Assembly (NCBI RefSeq): GCF_040112705.1
Contig: NZ_CP157804.1
Location: 374,501-438,500, forward strand
Reading direction: 5' to 3'
DNA: 64,000 bases
DNA from: Flagellimonas sp. MMG031
GTDB lineage: Bacteria > Bacteroidota > Bacteroidia > Flavobacteriales > Flavobacteriaceae
In this document: positions 45,930 through 54,400 of the stretch, piece by piece
Layout: every line of letters starts with the position of its first letter
Numbering within the stretch: the stretch's first letter is position 1
Program-made: the position numbers and the translations under genes
The notes under the pieces: generated by a model
Databases searched by the model: none
What the model saw: only the letters and a program-made list of their open reading frames with translations
What the model was told of the DNA's origin: nothing

Positions 45930-47723
45930 TTAGGTGTGAAAAGTTTTATAGATTTTCTTTGCCTTGGATGCCCCAACGCTTTCCGTCAATTTTTCAATGC
46001 TTGCCTCCTTGATTCGTTTGACCGATTTAAAGCTCTTGAGCAACTGCTCGGCCGTTTTTTCGCCAATTCCTTCAATATTGACCAATTCGGAGCTGATGGC
46101 ACCCTTGCTTCGTTTGTTCCGGTGATGGGTTATCCCAAATCGGTGCGCTTCGTTTCGGAGCTGTTGGATTATTTTGAGGGATTCCGACCTTTTGTCCAAA
46201 TACAAGGGAACCGGGTCGTCCGGAAAATAAATTTCTTCCAGTCGCTTCGCAATCCCGATAATGGCTATTTTCCCCCTTAAGCCTAATACTTCCAAGCTTT
46301 TTAAGGCAGATGATAATTGCCCTTTGCCCCCATCAATCACGATCAGTTGCGGCAGGGGTTCTTCCTCATTGAGCAATCGCTTGTACCTTCGGAAGACCAC
46401 TTCTTCCATACTGGCAAAATCGTCCGGCCCTTCCACGCTTTTGATATTGAAGTGGCGATAATCCTTTTTCGAAGGTTTGCCATCCTTAAAAACTACGCAG
46501 GCCGCTACCGGGTTGCTTCCCTGTATATTGGAGTTGTCAAAGCATTCGATGTGACGAGGTTCTTCGGACAACCGTAAATCCGCCTTCATCTGCTGCATGA
46601 TCCGATTGGTATGCCTGTCCGGATCGGTAATCTTGATTTGTTTTAGTCTATCCTGCCTGTAGTATCTGGCATTACGCTCTGATAGGTCCAGAATGCGGCG
46701 TTTATCGCCCAACTTTGGGAGCGTGATCTTCAGATCTTCCTCTACGGTAACAGCAAATGGGAGGTAGACCTCTTTGGATTGCGATTTGAACCGCTGCCGG
46801 ATTTCCGTAATTGCCAATTGGAGCAACTCTTCGTCCGTTTCTTCCAGTTTCTTTTTGATTTCCAAGGTGTGCGATCGAACAATAGCTCCATGCGAAATCT
46901 GTAAAAAGTTGATGTAGGCATGGGTCTTGTCCGAAATAATGGAGAACACATCCACATTGTTGATCTTCGGGTTGACCACGGTGGATTTGGCTTGATAGTT
47001 CTCCAGCACATCGATTTTATCCTTGACCCGTTGCGCTTTTTCAAATTCCATCTCCTCGGCGTACAGCTTCATCTGCTGTTTAAACGCTTGAATAGAGCTC
47101 TTGAAGTTTCCTTTTATGATCTGCCTAATCGCCTCGATTTGATCGTGATAGTCTTTCTCACTCTGCAGACCTTCGCAGGGTCCTGCGCAATTTCCCAAGT
47201 GATAGTCCAAACAAACCTTATATTTTCCCGCATCTATCTTTTCCTCCGAAAGATCATAATTGCAGGTACGGAGAGGGTAAAGGCTTTTTACCAAATCCAA
47301 CAGTGTACGGACCGTCTTCATACTAGTGTAGGGACCGTAATACTCTGAGCCATCCTTTATGAGCTTCCGCGTGGAAAACACCCTGGGGAACCGCTCGTTT
47401 TTAATACATATCCAGGGGTAGGACTTATCGTCCTTGAGGAGTACATTGTACCGCGGCAGCAGTTTTTTGATCAAGTTGTTTTCCAACAACAAGGCATCGG
47501 ACTCGGTGGGCACCACAATATGTTTTATGGATCGGATTTTCTTGACGAGCACCCGGGTTTTGCCGTACTCCTGTTTTTTGTTGAAGTACGATGACACTCT
47601 TTTCTTCAAATTCTTGGCCTTGCCCACATACAAAATCTTCCCGTCGGCATCATAAAATTGATAAACGCCAGGATTATCGGGAAGGGCACTTAATTGAACT
47701 TGTAAGGATACCGATTTGGACAT
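45930..47723 (-). CDS. uvrC: UvrABC system protein C
   Basis: The nuclease subunit that makes both incisions in nucleotide-excision repair, 597 residues. Domains in order: GIY-YIG (about 14-95: NPGVYQFYDADGKILYVGKAKNLKKR), a Cys-rich linker (CNYDL, KVCLDYHLGNCAGPCEG), the UVR domain (about 205-240), the RNase H-like endonuclease domain (ECFDNSNIQGSNPVAACVVF, LPQLIVIDGGKGQLSSA), and the C-terminal tandem helix-hairpin-helix (LVNIEGIGEKTAEQLLKSF). It is complete. The patatin-barrel gene follows by 3 bp. A promoter box is at 47761-47768. Confidence 0.97.
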   Translation of the reverse strand: MSKSVSLQVQLSALPDNPGVYQFYDADGKILYVGKAKNLKKRVSSYFNKKQEYGKTRVLVKKIRSIKHIVVPTESDALLLENNLIKKLLPRYNVLLKDDKSYPWICIKNERFPRVFSTRKLIKDGSEYYGPYTSMKTVRTLLDLVKSLYPLRTCNYDLSEEKIDAGKYKVCLDYHLGNCAGPCEGLQSEKDYHDQIEAIRQIIKGNFKSSIQAFKQQMKLYAEEMEFEKAQRVKDKIDVLENYQAKSTVVNPKINNVDVFSIISDKTHAYINFLQISHGAIVRSHTLEIKKKLEETDEELLQLAITEIRQRFKSQSKEVYLPFAVTVEEDLKITLPKLGDKRRILDLSERNARYYRQDRLKQIKITDPDRHTNRIMQQMKADLRLSEEPRHIECFDNSNIQGSNPVAACVVFKDGKPSKKDYRHFNIKSVEGPDDFASMEEVVFRRYKRLLNEEEPLPQLIVIDGGKGQLSSALKSLEVLGLRGKIAIIGIAKRLEEIYFPDDPVPLYLDKRSESLKIIQQLRNEAHRFGITHHRNKRSKGAISSELVNIEGIGEKTAEQLLKSFKSVKRIKEASIEKLTESVGASKAKKIYKTFHT

Positions 47724-47760
47724 AGGAGTTCCGTAAAATGAACTTTTTTTGACTTTACAA

Positions 47761-47768
47761 CAAAGTTA
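47761..47768 (-). promoter_or_regulatory. Candidate -7 box for uvrC
   Basis: The minus strand reads TAACTTTG, an exact TAnnTTTG match 38 bases upstream of the uvrC ATG, giving a leader of about 30 nucleotides. No clear -33 TTG is seen at the usual spacing. Confidence 0.4.
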
Positions 47769-47991
47769 TATTTTAATTGTGGTGATTATTGTTAAACTTG
47801 ATCAATTCCTCTTTTGAGTCCATATTTGTTCCTTCCGATCTCATGGATGACTCAAATCTCCACGAAACCAACACATTACCAAGAAAATTCATCAAAAGCA
47901 AAACTGGGGTTTTCCCCTAAAAAAACTATGGGAAATCTATAATTGTATGTTAAGTAGTGGGTAGAATTTGTTAAACTGTTGCTAAAAATTA

Positions 47992-48021
47992 TGCATTTCA
48001 TCGATAAAATCTGCATTTCAT
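47992..48021 (+). promoter_or_regulatory. Two direct repeats TGCATTTCAT with 20-bp period
   Basis: TGCATTTCAT occurs at 47992-48001 and again at 48012-48021, exactly 20 bp apart (about two DNA turns), 52-81 bp before the ATG of the 29-residue peptide gene. Direct repeats with two-turn phasing are the form used by LytTR-type and some other response regulators. The binding protein is unknown. Confidence 0.5.
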
Positions 48022-48072
48022 GGTAAACTTTCCATTTGTTTTACTTACATTTAACCATATAAATACAATCCT

Positions 48073-48162
48073 ATGGAAAACTATATCATCGTTTTGGGAA
48101 TGTACTTGATTTTGATGCTTTTCTTCAAAATCTTCTTCTCCGTGGCAACAAAAGGAGAGTAG
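48073..48162 (+). CDS. 29-residue single-helix membrane peptide
   Basis: An ATG at 48073 opens a 30-codon frame to TAG at 48160-48162. The product begins MENYIIVLGMYLILMLFFK and ends FFSVATKGE: an acidic start, one strongly hydrophobic helix of about 20 residues and a short charged tail. Codon use is ordinary. It lies in a 484-bp space between uvrC and the formyl-THF cyclo-ligase gene, behind phased direct repeats. I do not recognise a family; single-helix peptides of this size are often subunits or regulators of membrane complexes. Real expression is not proven, but the length and hydrophobic pattern are unlikely to be random. Confidence 0.55.
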   Translation: MENYIIVLGMYLILMLFFKIFFSVATKGE

Positions 48163-48207
48163 TAATTTCGTTCCCCTTAAAGAACCCCAAAATTCTGCAT
48201 CATTTAG

Positions 48208-48771
48208 ATGTTGAAAAGTGAACTTAGAAAAAAATACAATCGCCTCAGAACAGAACTTTCAACGGAGCAATCTTCCGATTTAAGTTTGGTTTTGACCAAT
48301 TATATCCTTCAAATCCCAATTTGGGATTTTTTTTATTTCCATATATTTCTGAGTATCGAAGAAAAGAAGGAGGTAGACACCTTGCCCCTTATTACATTAT
48401 TACAAGGAAAAGATAAAAATATCGTGGTCCCTAAGGTCGCGAGCAAGACCGCCATGACCAATTATTTGCTCACCGATACTACTACCCTAAAGAATAGTGC
48501 TTGGGGCGTTCCTGAGCCTGTGGAAGGTATCGAGGTGCCGGAAAACAAGATTGATGTGGTTTTTGTGCCGCTCATGGCTTTTGACACTTTGGGCAACCGT
48601 GTGGGATACGGTGCTGGTTTTTATGATGGGTTTTTAAGGAAATGCCGCAAGGAAACCATTAAAATAGGGCTTTCACTCTTCGAAGCGGAACAGGAGCCCA
48701 TTACGGACCTGCATGAAAATGACGTGAAATTGGATTATTGCGTAACCCCTGAACGGATTTACACATTCTGA
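48208..48771 (+). CDS. 5-formyltetrahydrofolate cyclo-ligase
   Basis: Returns 5-formyl-THF to the active folate pool as 5,10-methenyl-THF, using ATP. The 187-residue protein has the N-terminal LKSELRKKYNRLRTEL, the sulphate/phosphate-binding KDKNIVVPKV, and the signature FVPLMAFDTLGNRVGYGAGFYDGFL (GxGxGxYD). C-terminal DVKLDYCVTPERIYTF is standard. The symbol ygfA/fau is used for this family. Its 3' end overlaps the convergent lspA gene by 13 bp. Confidence 0.94.
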   Translation: MLKSELRKKYNRLRTELSTEQSSDLSLVLTNYILQIPIWDFFYFHIFLSIEEKKEVDTLPLITLLQGKDKNIVVPKVASKTAMTNYLLTDTTTLKNSAWGVPEPVEGIEVPENKIDVVFVPLMAFDTLGNRVGYGAGFYDGFLRKCRKETIKIGLSLFEAEQEPITDLHENDVKLDYCVTPERIYTF

Positions 48772-49412
48772 TTACCAGAATCCTCTTTTTTTTCTTCTTC
48801 CTGCTTCGGAAATGCCTTTTTGTTGAACACAATCAAAATACCCACCCCTGTGCTAATCGCCGTGTCCGCGATATTGAAAACAGGTTCGAAAAAGCGGAAA
48901 CTCCTTCCACCCAACGAAGGCACCCAATCCGGCCAGGTGGTATCTACCAACGGAAAGTAAAGCATATCCACCACTTTGCCATGGAATAGGCTTCCGTAGG
49001 GTTCCTCTGCAAATAAGGTCGCTACTTGACCGTTGCTGTGGTCAAAAATAATTCCGTAGAATACCGAGTCTATAATATTTCCAACGGCTCCGGCAAAAAT
49101 CAAGGATACCGCCAAAATTAAAGTACGCGGTGATTGCTTTTTAATGATATCCCACAACCAATAACCGATGCCAAAAACCGCAAAAATTCGGAATATGGTC
49201 AAAACCAATTTTCCCGCCCTTTCGGAAATAGGTAATAGATCGCTCAATTTGGTGCCCCAAGCTGCCCCTTCGTTCTCAATAAACAGTATTTTGAACCAAC
49301 TGAACACTTCATGGGCTTCGCCCAGAATAAAACTGGTCTTAATGTAGATTTTACTGATCTGGTCCACCAAAAGGATCAGAAAGATTATGAGAAGGGACTT
49401 TTTCAGGTTCAT
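48759..49412 (-). CDS. lspA: Lipoprotein signal peptidase
   Basis: Signal peptidase II, the inner-membrane aspartyl protease that matures the lipoproteins numerous in this window. The 217-residue protein has four membrane helices; the catalytic Asp pair is in VGNIIDSVFYG and FNIADTAISTGVG. The loop FSWFKILFIENEGAAWG is the usual family element. It is longer than the E. coli enzyme (164) because of an extended periplasmic loop (FDHSNGQVATLFAEEPYGSL) and a charged C-terminal tail, as in other Bacteroidota. It begins 34 bp after the adhesin-like gene on the same strand. Confidence 0.96.
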   Translation of the reverse strand: MNLKKSLLIIFLILLVDQISKIYIKTSFILGEAHEVFSWFKILFIENEGAAWGTKLSDLLPISERAGKLVLTIFRIFAVFGIGYWLWDIIKKQSPRTLILAVSLIFAGAVGNIIDSVFYGIIFDHSNGQVATLFAEEPYGSLFHGKVVDMLYFPLVDTTWPDWVPSLGGRSFRFFEPVFNIADTAISTGVGILIVFNKKAFPKQEEEKKEDSGNQNV

Positions 49413-49446
49413 GCTTGTACTAAAAAGGATTGCAAAAATATGGATA

Positions 49447-50067
49447 TTATTTTGTTTTCTTGAGGATGATGTCGCCTTCTATGGTCTTCAGCACAAATTG
49501 ATTATCCCCTGAGGGAATCGACTCCTTGCTTAGATTGCCATATACACTCTCCGCGACAATATTCCCGCTCGCAGTCGAAAGCACAATATCCCCTTTTTGT
49601 ATGGTCACTTGAACGGATTCGGAAATGTTTTCCAAGGTGCAGCGCCCATCCGAAAGGGCAACGTTAAGTTCGCGGTATGCTCCAGAGGCGTACAAATTGG
49701 TATTGGTCCCGAATACATCAACGCTTTTATACGCTGGCACGGTCACTTCCAAGGCAATGGAAACCACTTTGTGCGCGCTCAGTTTGTCATTGGGGTTAAT
49801 AAAAAGGGGCTGAAAATCGGCACTGATCATGGCAGTGGTGCCACTTTGTTCAATGGAAATAAGCAAGTCTTTGGCATACTCGCCTTCCATGCTTGCATAA
49901 ACCTGGACCTCATCTGAATCGGTGGTTTTCAGGTCGATTCGGTAACAGTATTGGGCATCAATTTGAATGGTCTCCGTTCGGGGACCGATAAAGGCTTTCC
50001 TTACCAATTTTTGCGCGTGAACTGTCACGAGCGTAAAAAAAACCATCAAAAACAACAACGCCCTCAT
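49447..50067 (-). CDS. Exported beta-helical adhesin-like protein (DUF4097-like)
   Basis: A 206-residue exported protein with signal peptide to about VTVHAQ. The mature part has the alternating short-strand pattern of DUF4097/head-GIN-type putative auto-transporter adhesins: VSIALEVTVPAYKSVDVFGTNTNLYASG, LENISESVQVTIQKGDIVLSTASGNIVAESVYGN. Function unknown; probably periplasmic or surface-exposed. It lies between the DksA-like gene (27 bp upstream) and lspA (34 bp downstream), all on the minus strand after ileS, so the four may be one operon. Confidence 0.8.
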   Translation of the reverse strand: MRALLFLMVFFTLVTVHAQKLVRKAFIGPRTETIQIDAQYCYRIDLKTTDSDEVQVYASMEGEYAKDLLISIEQSGTTAMISADFQPLFINPNDKLSAHKVVSIALEVTVPAYKSVDVFGTNTNLYASGAYRELNVALSDGRCTLENISESVQVTIQKGDIVLSTASGNIVAESVYGNLSKESIPSGDNQFVLKTIEGDIILKKTK

Positions 50068-50094
50068 AAAGAAAAACGCCCGAAGGCGTTTGGA

Positions 50095-50478
50095 TTATTT
50101 CTGCATGTTCTTCGCCTCGATGCTCAATGTAGCATGCGGTACAAGCTTCAAACGCTCCTTGTTGATGAGCTTTCCGGTAACTCGGCAAATACCATACGTC
50201 TTGTTCTCAATACGCAACAAGGCATTCTTAAGGTCCCGGATAAACTTTTCCTGGCGAATGGCCAATTGGGTATTCGCTTCCTTGCTCATGGTTTCGGAGC
50301 CTTCCTCAAAAGCCTTAAAGGTAGGTGAGGTATCGTCGGTACCGTTGTTGCCATCGTTCATGTAAGAACTTTTCAAAAGCTCCAAATGCTTTTTGGCCTT
50401 CTCCATTTTTTCCTCGATCAAGACCCTGAACTCGGCAAGGTCCTTGTCGGAGTATCTAACTTTTGCTTCTTCTGCCAT
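50095..50478 (-). CDS. TraR/DksA-family protein with degenerate zinc finger
   Basis: A 127-residue DksA-like protein: a coiled-coil (about 10-85), then LKNALLRIENKTYGICRVTGKLINKERLKLVPHATL. In DksA the coiled coil inserts in the RNA-polymerase secondary channel and a C4 zinc finger holds the fold; here only Cys98 remains and the partner at 101 is Thr, with no second CxxC pair. The globular part must therefore fold without zinc. It begins 4 bp after the ileS stop and is followed by the adhesin-like gene. Role in transcription control is inferred from the family. Confidence 0.9.
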   Translation of the reverse strand: MAEEAKVRYSDKDLAEFRVLIEEKMEKAKKHLELLKSSYMNDGNNGTDDTSPTFKAFEEGSETMSKEANTQLAIRQEKFIRDLKNALLRIENKTYGICRVTGKLINKERLKLVPHATLSIEAKNMQK

Positions 50479-50482
50479 TTTC

Positions 50483-53400
50483 TTAATGTTTTTGAATAAA
50501 CAATTTTGTGTTCACCTCATCAAAGGCGATTGCTACACCTTCTTCAAGTTTTTCCTCAAAGTTGAGCTCGGCGGTCAGGGTTTCCGTTTTGATGTAGTCC
50601 ACATTACTGGAAACCGCATTTTCCACTAGGCCGTCTTTCAATATTTTAATGTCAATCTTATCGGTTACTTCAAAACCTGATTCCTTTCTCAAATTTTGGA
50701 TACGGTTGACCAATTCCCTGGCAATCCCTTCTTTTTTAAGGGTTTCATCAATCGTCACATCCAAGGCTACGGTCAAAGGGCCTGAGCTGGCCACCAACCA
50801 TCCTTCAATGTCCTGGGAACTGATCTCTACATCGGTTAACTGTAAATTAACGGTTTTATTTTCCAACTGTAGCATTAATTCTCCCTCGCGCTCCATTTTT
50901 TGGATATCCTCTTGGCCCAAGGCGGATACTTGGGCTGCAATCGCTTTCATGTCCTTACCAAATTTCGGGCCCAATACCTTAAAGTTGGGTTTAATTTGCT
51001 TTACCAGCACTCCCGAAGCATCGTCCAACATCGCTATCTCCTTCACGTTCACTTCGGATTTTACCAAATTGGAAACAGCTTCGATATCCCTTCTTTGCTC
51101 TTCATCAAGCACAGGAATCATAATTTTTTGAAGCGGTTGACGCACCTTTATCTTTTCCTTTTGACGGATAGAAAGCACCAAGGAAGATATTTTCTGCGCC
51201 AATTGCATCTTGCGCTCCAAATCCTTGTTCACCATTTTGGCATCAAAAACTGGGAATTCGGCCAAATGCACACTCTCAAAACCTTCTTTTTGGGTGGTTG
51301 CATCCAAATCGCGGTACAATTGGTCCATGAAGAAAGGAGCAATAGGAGCAGATAGCTTTGCAACGGTGGTCAAACAGGTGTAAAGCGTTTGATAGGCTGA
51401 TATCTTATCGGTTTGATAATCCCCCTTCCAGAAACGCCTTCTGCTCAATCGAACATACCAGTTGCTCAGGTTTTCCTGAACATAATCGGAAATCATTCTG
51501 GCGGCACGGGTAGCTTCGTAATCCCCGTAAGCCTCGTCCACATTTTTGATCAAGGTATGGAGCTCGGACAAAATCCACTGATCGATCTCTGGTCTTTCGG
51601 TTAATGGAACATCGGGCTCGGAATAATCAAATTCATCAATATTGGCATATAGCGCCATAAAGGAGTAGGTGTTGTAAAGGGTTCCGAAGAACTTTCGCTT
51701 CACCTCCACTACGCCTTCGATATCAAATTTTAGGTTGTCCCAAGGGTTGGCATTGGAAATCATGTACCAACGTGTGGCGTCGGGTCCATGCTCTGGCAAT
51801 ACCTCGAAAGGGTCTACCGCATTGCCCAAACGTTTGGACATCTTTTTGCCTTCCTTGTCCAACACAAGTCCGTTGGAAACCACATTCTTATAGGCGATAC
51901 TATCAAAAACCATAGTGGCTATGGCGTGTAGGGTATAGAACCATCCGCGGGTCTGGTCCACTCCCTCGGCGATAAAATTGGCCGGGAAAGCTACTCCATC
52001 ATCAATAAGCTCCCTATTTTCGAAAGGATAGTGCCATTGTGCGTAGGGCATGGAACCACTATCAAACCATACATCGATAAGGTCGGCTTCCCGCTTCATG
52101 GGCTGCCCAGACGGGGAAACCAGCGTGATACCGTCCACAATATTCTTGTGCAGGTCGATCTTATCGTAGTTTTCCTCGCTCATATCACCTACCACAAAAT
52201 CCTCGAACACATCCTTGTCCATTACTCCCGCCTCAACTGCTTTGGCCATTTCTGACTTCAACTCTTCGACGGAACCAACAATCAATTCCTCCTTGCCATC
52301 CTCTGTTCTCCAGATCGGCAATGGAATACCCCAATATCTGGAGCGGGAAAGGTTCCAATCGTTGGCATTGGCCAACCAATTGCCAAAACGGCCCTCACCT
52401 GTGGATTTTGGCTTCCAGTTGATGGATTGGTTCAGTTCGAACATGCGGTCCTTGACATCGGTTACCTTAATAAACCATGAGTTCAAGGGATAGTACAATA
52501 TCGGTTTGTCCGTACGCCAGCAATTGGGATAGCTGTGCACGTATTTCTCGACCTTAAAGGCTTTGTTTTCTGTTTTTAGTTTGATGGCAATCTCAACATC
52601 GACCGACTTTTCGGGAGCTTCGCCCTCATCATAGTATTCGTTCTTAACGTACTTGCCTCCAAATTCCCGAAGTTCCGGTCTAAACTTCCCTTGAAGGTCC
52701 ACCAACGGAACGGGGTTACCGTTTTCGTCCAAGACCAACATAGGAGGAACCTCTGGCGTGGCCTGTTTTGCCACCAAGGCATCATCTGCACCAAAGGTGG
52801 GAGCGGTATGCACAATTCCCGTACCGTCTTCCGTGGTTACGAAATCACCGGAAATTACCCTGAATGCGTTTTCTGGGTTTTGGTAGGGCTGCACGTAGTC
52901 AATCAACTGTTCGTACTGGATACCTACCAAGTCTTTCCCGACAAAAGCTTCACCGACCAAATAAGGAATCTTTTTGTCGCTTTCTTGGAACGATTTCAAC
53001 TCCTCTTCTGTTTCCACTTGGGTAAACTTTCCGGAAAAGTTATGATTCACCAAGTTTTTGGCCAGCACTACATTGATCGGCTCAAATGTATATTGGTTGT
53101 ACGACCGTACCAACACATACTCAATCTTCGGACCTACGGTCAATGCGGTGTTCGATGGAAGTGTCCAAGGAGTGGTTGTCCAGGCCAATAAGTAAATATG
53201 TCCCTCAACCTTTTTCAAGAAATCGGGCAAAGAATCGGTTTTGGCCTTAAACTGTGCGGTCACCGTGGTATCTGTCACATCCTGATAGGTACCGGGCTGG
53301 TTCAGCTCATGGGAACTCAAACCTGTACCCGCCTTGGGCGAGTAGGGCTGAATGGTATAACCCTTGTAGATGAGTCCTTTATCGTATATCTGTTTGAGCA

Positions 53401-53884
53401 ACCACCATACCGATTCCATGTATTTGGACTTGTAAGTGATATAGGGATCATCCATATCTACCCAATAGCCCACTTTTTCGGTCATTTCGTTCCAAACATC
53501 CGTGTAGCGCATCACCGCTTTTTTACAAGCAGCATTATAGTCCTCTACGGATATTTTGGTGCCGATATCTTCTTTGGTAATGCCAAGTTCTTTTTCCACA
53601 CCGATTTCCACAGGCAGGCCATGGGTATCCCAACCAGCCTTTCGCTTCACCTGAAACCCTTTCATGGTCTTGTAGCGTGGAAAGATATCCTTAATGGTGC
53701 GTGCCATCACATGGTGGATACCTGGCATCCCGTTTGCGGATGGAGGCCCTTCAAAGAACACATAGCTCTCCTTGCCTTCCCTAGTGGAAACGCTCTTCTC
53801 AAAAATCTTTTTGTCCTTCCAAAAGTCAAGGATATCCTTCGATACTTTTGGCAAATCCAATCCCTTATATTCCGCAAACTTCAT
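50483..53884 (-). CDS. ileS: Isoleucine--tRNA ligase (large type 2-like)
   Basis: A class I synthetase of 1133 residues, the long, eukaryote-like IleRS type. The start MKFAEYKGLDLPKV fits the family. The first signature motif, usually HxGH, reads Gly55-Ile-His-His58 in NGMPGIHHVMART, i.e. with first and third positions swapped (GXHH). The second motif is KKMSKRLGN. The editing CP1 domain and the C-terminal anticodon-binding domain (DQWILSELHTLIKNVDEAY, SNWYVRLSRRRFW) are complete. The GXHH form is known from type 2 enzymes with very high mupirocin tolerance. A -7 box lies at 53916-53923. The DksA-like gene follows. Confidence 0.97.
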   Translation of the reverse strand: MKFAEYKGLDLPKVSKDILDFWKDKKIFEKSVSTREGKESYVFFEGPPSANGMPGIHHVMARTIKDIFPRYKTMKGFQVKRKAGWDTHGLPVEIGVEKELGITKEDIGTKISVEDYNAACKKAVMRYTDVWNEMTEKVGYWVDMDDPYITYKSKYMESVWWLLKQIYDKGLIYKGYTIQPYSPKAGTGLSSHELNQPGTYQDVTDTTVTAQFKAKTDSLPDFLKKVEGHIYLLAWTTTPWTLPSNTALTVGPKIEYVLVRSYNQYTFEPINVVLAKNLVNHNFSGKFTQVETEEELKSFQESDKKIPYLVGEAFVGKDLVGIQYEQLIDYVQPYQNPENAFRVISGDFVTTEDGTGIVHTAPTFGADDALVAKQATPEVPPMLVLDENGNPVPLVDLQGKFRPELREFGGKYVKNEYYDEGEAPEKSVDVEIAIKLKTENKAFKVEKYVHSYPNCWRTDKPILYYPLNSWFIKVTDVKDRMFELNQSINWKPKSTGEGRFGNWLANANDWNLSRSRYWGIPLPIWRTEDGKEELIVGSVEELKSEMAKAVEAGVMDKDVFEDFVVGDMSEENYDKIDLHKNIVDGITLVSPSGQPMKREADLIDVWFDSGSMPYAQWHYPFENRELIDDGVAFPANFIAEGVDQTRGWFYTLHAIATMVFDSIAYKNVVSNGLVLDKEGKKMSKRLGNAVDPFEVLPEHGPDATRWYMISNANPWDNLKFDIEGVVEVKRKFFGTLYNTYSFMALYANIDEFDYSEPDVPLTERPEIDQWILSELHTLIKNVDEAYGDYEATRAARMISDYVQENLSNWYVRLSRRRFWKGDYQTDKISAYQTLYTCLTTVAKLSAPIAPFFMDQLYRDLDATTQKEGFESVHLAEFPVFDAKMVNKDLERKMQLAQKISSLVLSIRQKEKIKVRQPLQKIMIPVLDEEQRRDIEAVSNLVKSEVNVKEIAMLDDASGVLVKQIKPNFKVLGPKFGKDMKAIAAQVSALGQEDIQKMEREGELMLQLENKTVNLQLTDVEISSQDIEGWLVASSGPLTVALDVTIDETLKKEGIARELVNRIQNLRKESGFEVTDKIDIKILKDGLVENAVSSNVDYIKTETLTAELNFEEKLEEGVAIAFDEVNTKLFIQKH

Positions 53885-53915
53885 AAACTGCTTCTTCTAC
53901 TAGAATTCAAGTTTG

Positions 53916-53923
53916 CAAAATTA
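53916..53923 (-). promoter_or_regulatory. Candidate -7 box for ileS
   Basis: The minus strand reads TAATTTTG, an exact TAnnTTTG match 32 bases upstream of the ileS ATG, giving a leader of about 25 nucleotides. No clear -33 TTG at the expected spacing, and the leader is too short for a T-box. Confidence 0.4.
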
Positions 53924-54064
53924 TAAATTTAAGTGGAATTAAGCCCTGCCTTTTGGCATTAGAATTCACATAATTCCCTTAACCTAAATATGATATGCAC
54001 CAAATCACCGCTTTACATTAATTTGTTTATATTCCCTTTCTATTAACACATAACCATTAGTAAC

Positions 54065-54379
54065 ATGAAAAAAGTATTGATTGCCGCCATGGCATTAACC
54101 GTATCGATGTCGGTGATGACGTCTTGTAAGGATACCAAAGACAAGGCTGAAAAGGCCTCAGAGGAAGCCGCCAAAAGCTTGGAAGAGGCAGGTGAAGACC
54201 TGGAAAAAGCTGCCAAAGAAACTTCTGATGCCATGAAGAAAGCTGGTGAAGACGCCAAGGAAATGGGCGAAAAGGCCTTGGACAGCCTAAAAAAGGCCGG
54301 TGAAGAAACCATGGATGCCGCCGAAAAAGCCGGCGAAGAAATGAAAGAAGCAGCCAAAAAGGCTATTGATAGCATCTAG
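54065..54379 (+). CDS. Amphipathic-repeat lipoprotein (apolipoprotein/LEA-like)
   Basis: A 104-residue lipoprotein: signal MKKVLIAAMALTVSMSVMTSC with Cys21, then an almost pure run of Ala, Glu, Lys and Asp with helix-forming repeats (EKASEEAAKSLEEAGEDLEKA, KKAGEDAKEMGEKALDSLKKA). The spacing of the hydrophobic residues fits a long amphipathic helix of 11-residue type, as in LEA proteins or YtxH-like helical proteins. It may coat or brace the envelope; no function is assigned. It is monocistronic with a clean terminator 22 bp downstream and convergent with a TonB receptor gene. Confidence 0.82.
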   Translation: MKKVLIAAMALTVSMSVMTSCKDTKDKAEKASEEAAKSLEEAGEDLEKAAKETSDAMKKAGEDAKEMGEKALDSLKKAGEETMDAAEKAGEEMKEAAKKAIDSI

Positions 54380-54400
54380 TTTTTAGAAAATTCAAGAAAG

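Larger units (their letters stand above)
47724..48072. other. Gap upstream of the small peptide gene with possible regulatory motifs
   Basis: No gene is seen in this AT-rich stretch between uvrC and the small peptide gene. It holds the uvrC promoter box, GGGG-TTTT-CCCC (47906-47917) followed by a partly similar TATGGGAAATCTATA, and two exact copies of TGCATTTCAT at 47992-48001 and 48012-48021. The layout looks like a regulated promoter region for the peptide gene. Confidence 0.5.

Noticed and set aside
47906..47917. GGGG-TTTT-CCCC as an intrinsic terminator
   Set aside because: The stem is only four base pairs and is followed by A-rich rather than T-rich sequence on the plus strand; kept only as a possible protein-binding site.
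53198..53926. Plus-strand open frame of 242 residues
   Set aside because: Antisense to the N-terminal part of ileS with its signature motif; no recognisable domain.
53885..53950. T-box or other tRNA-sensing leader before ileS
   Set aside because: With the likely start at about 53909 the leader is only about 25 nucleotides, with no specifier loop or terminator; too short for a T-box.
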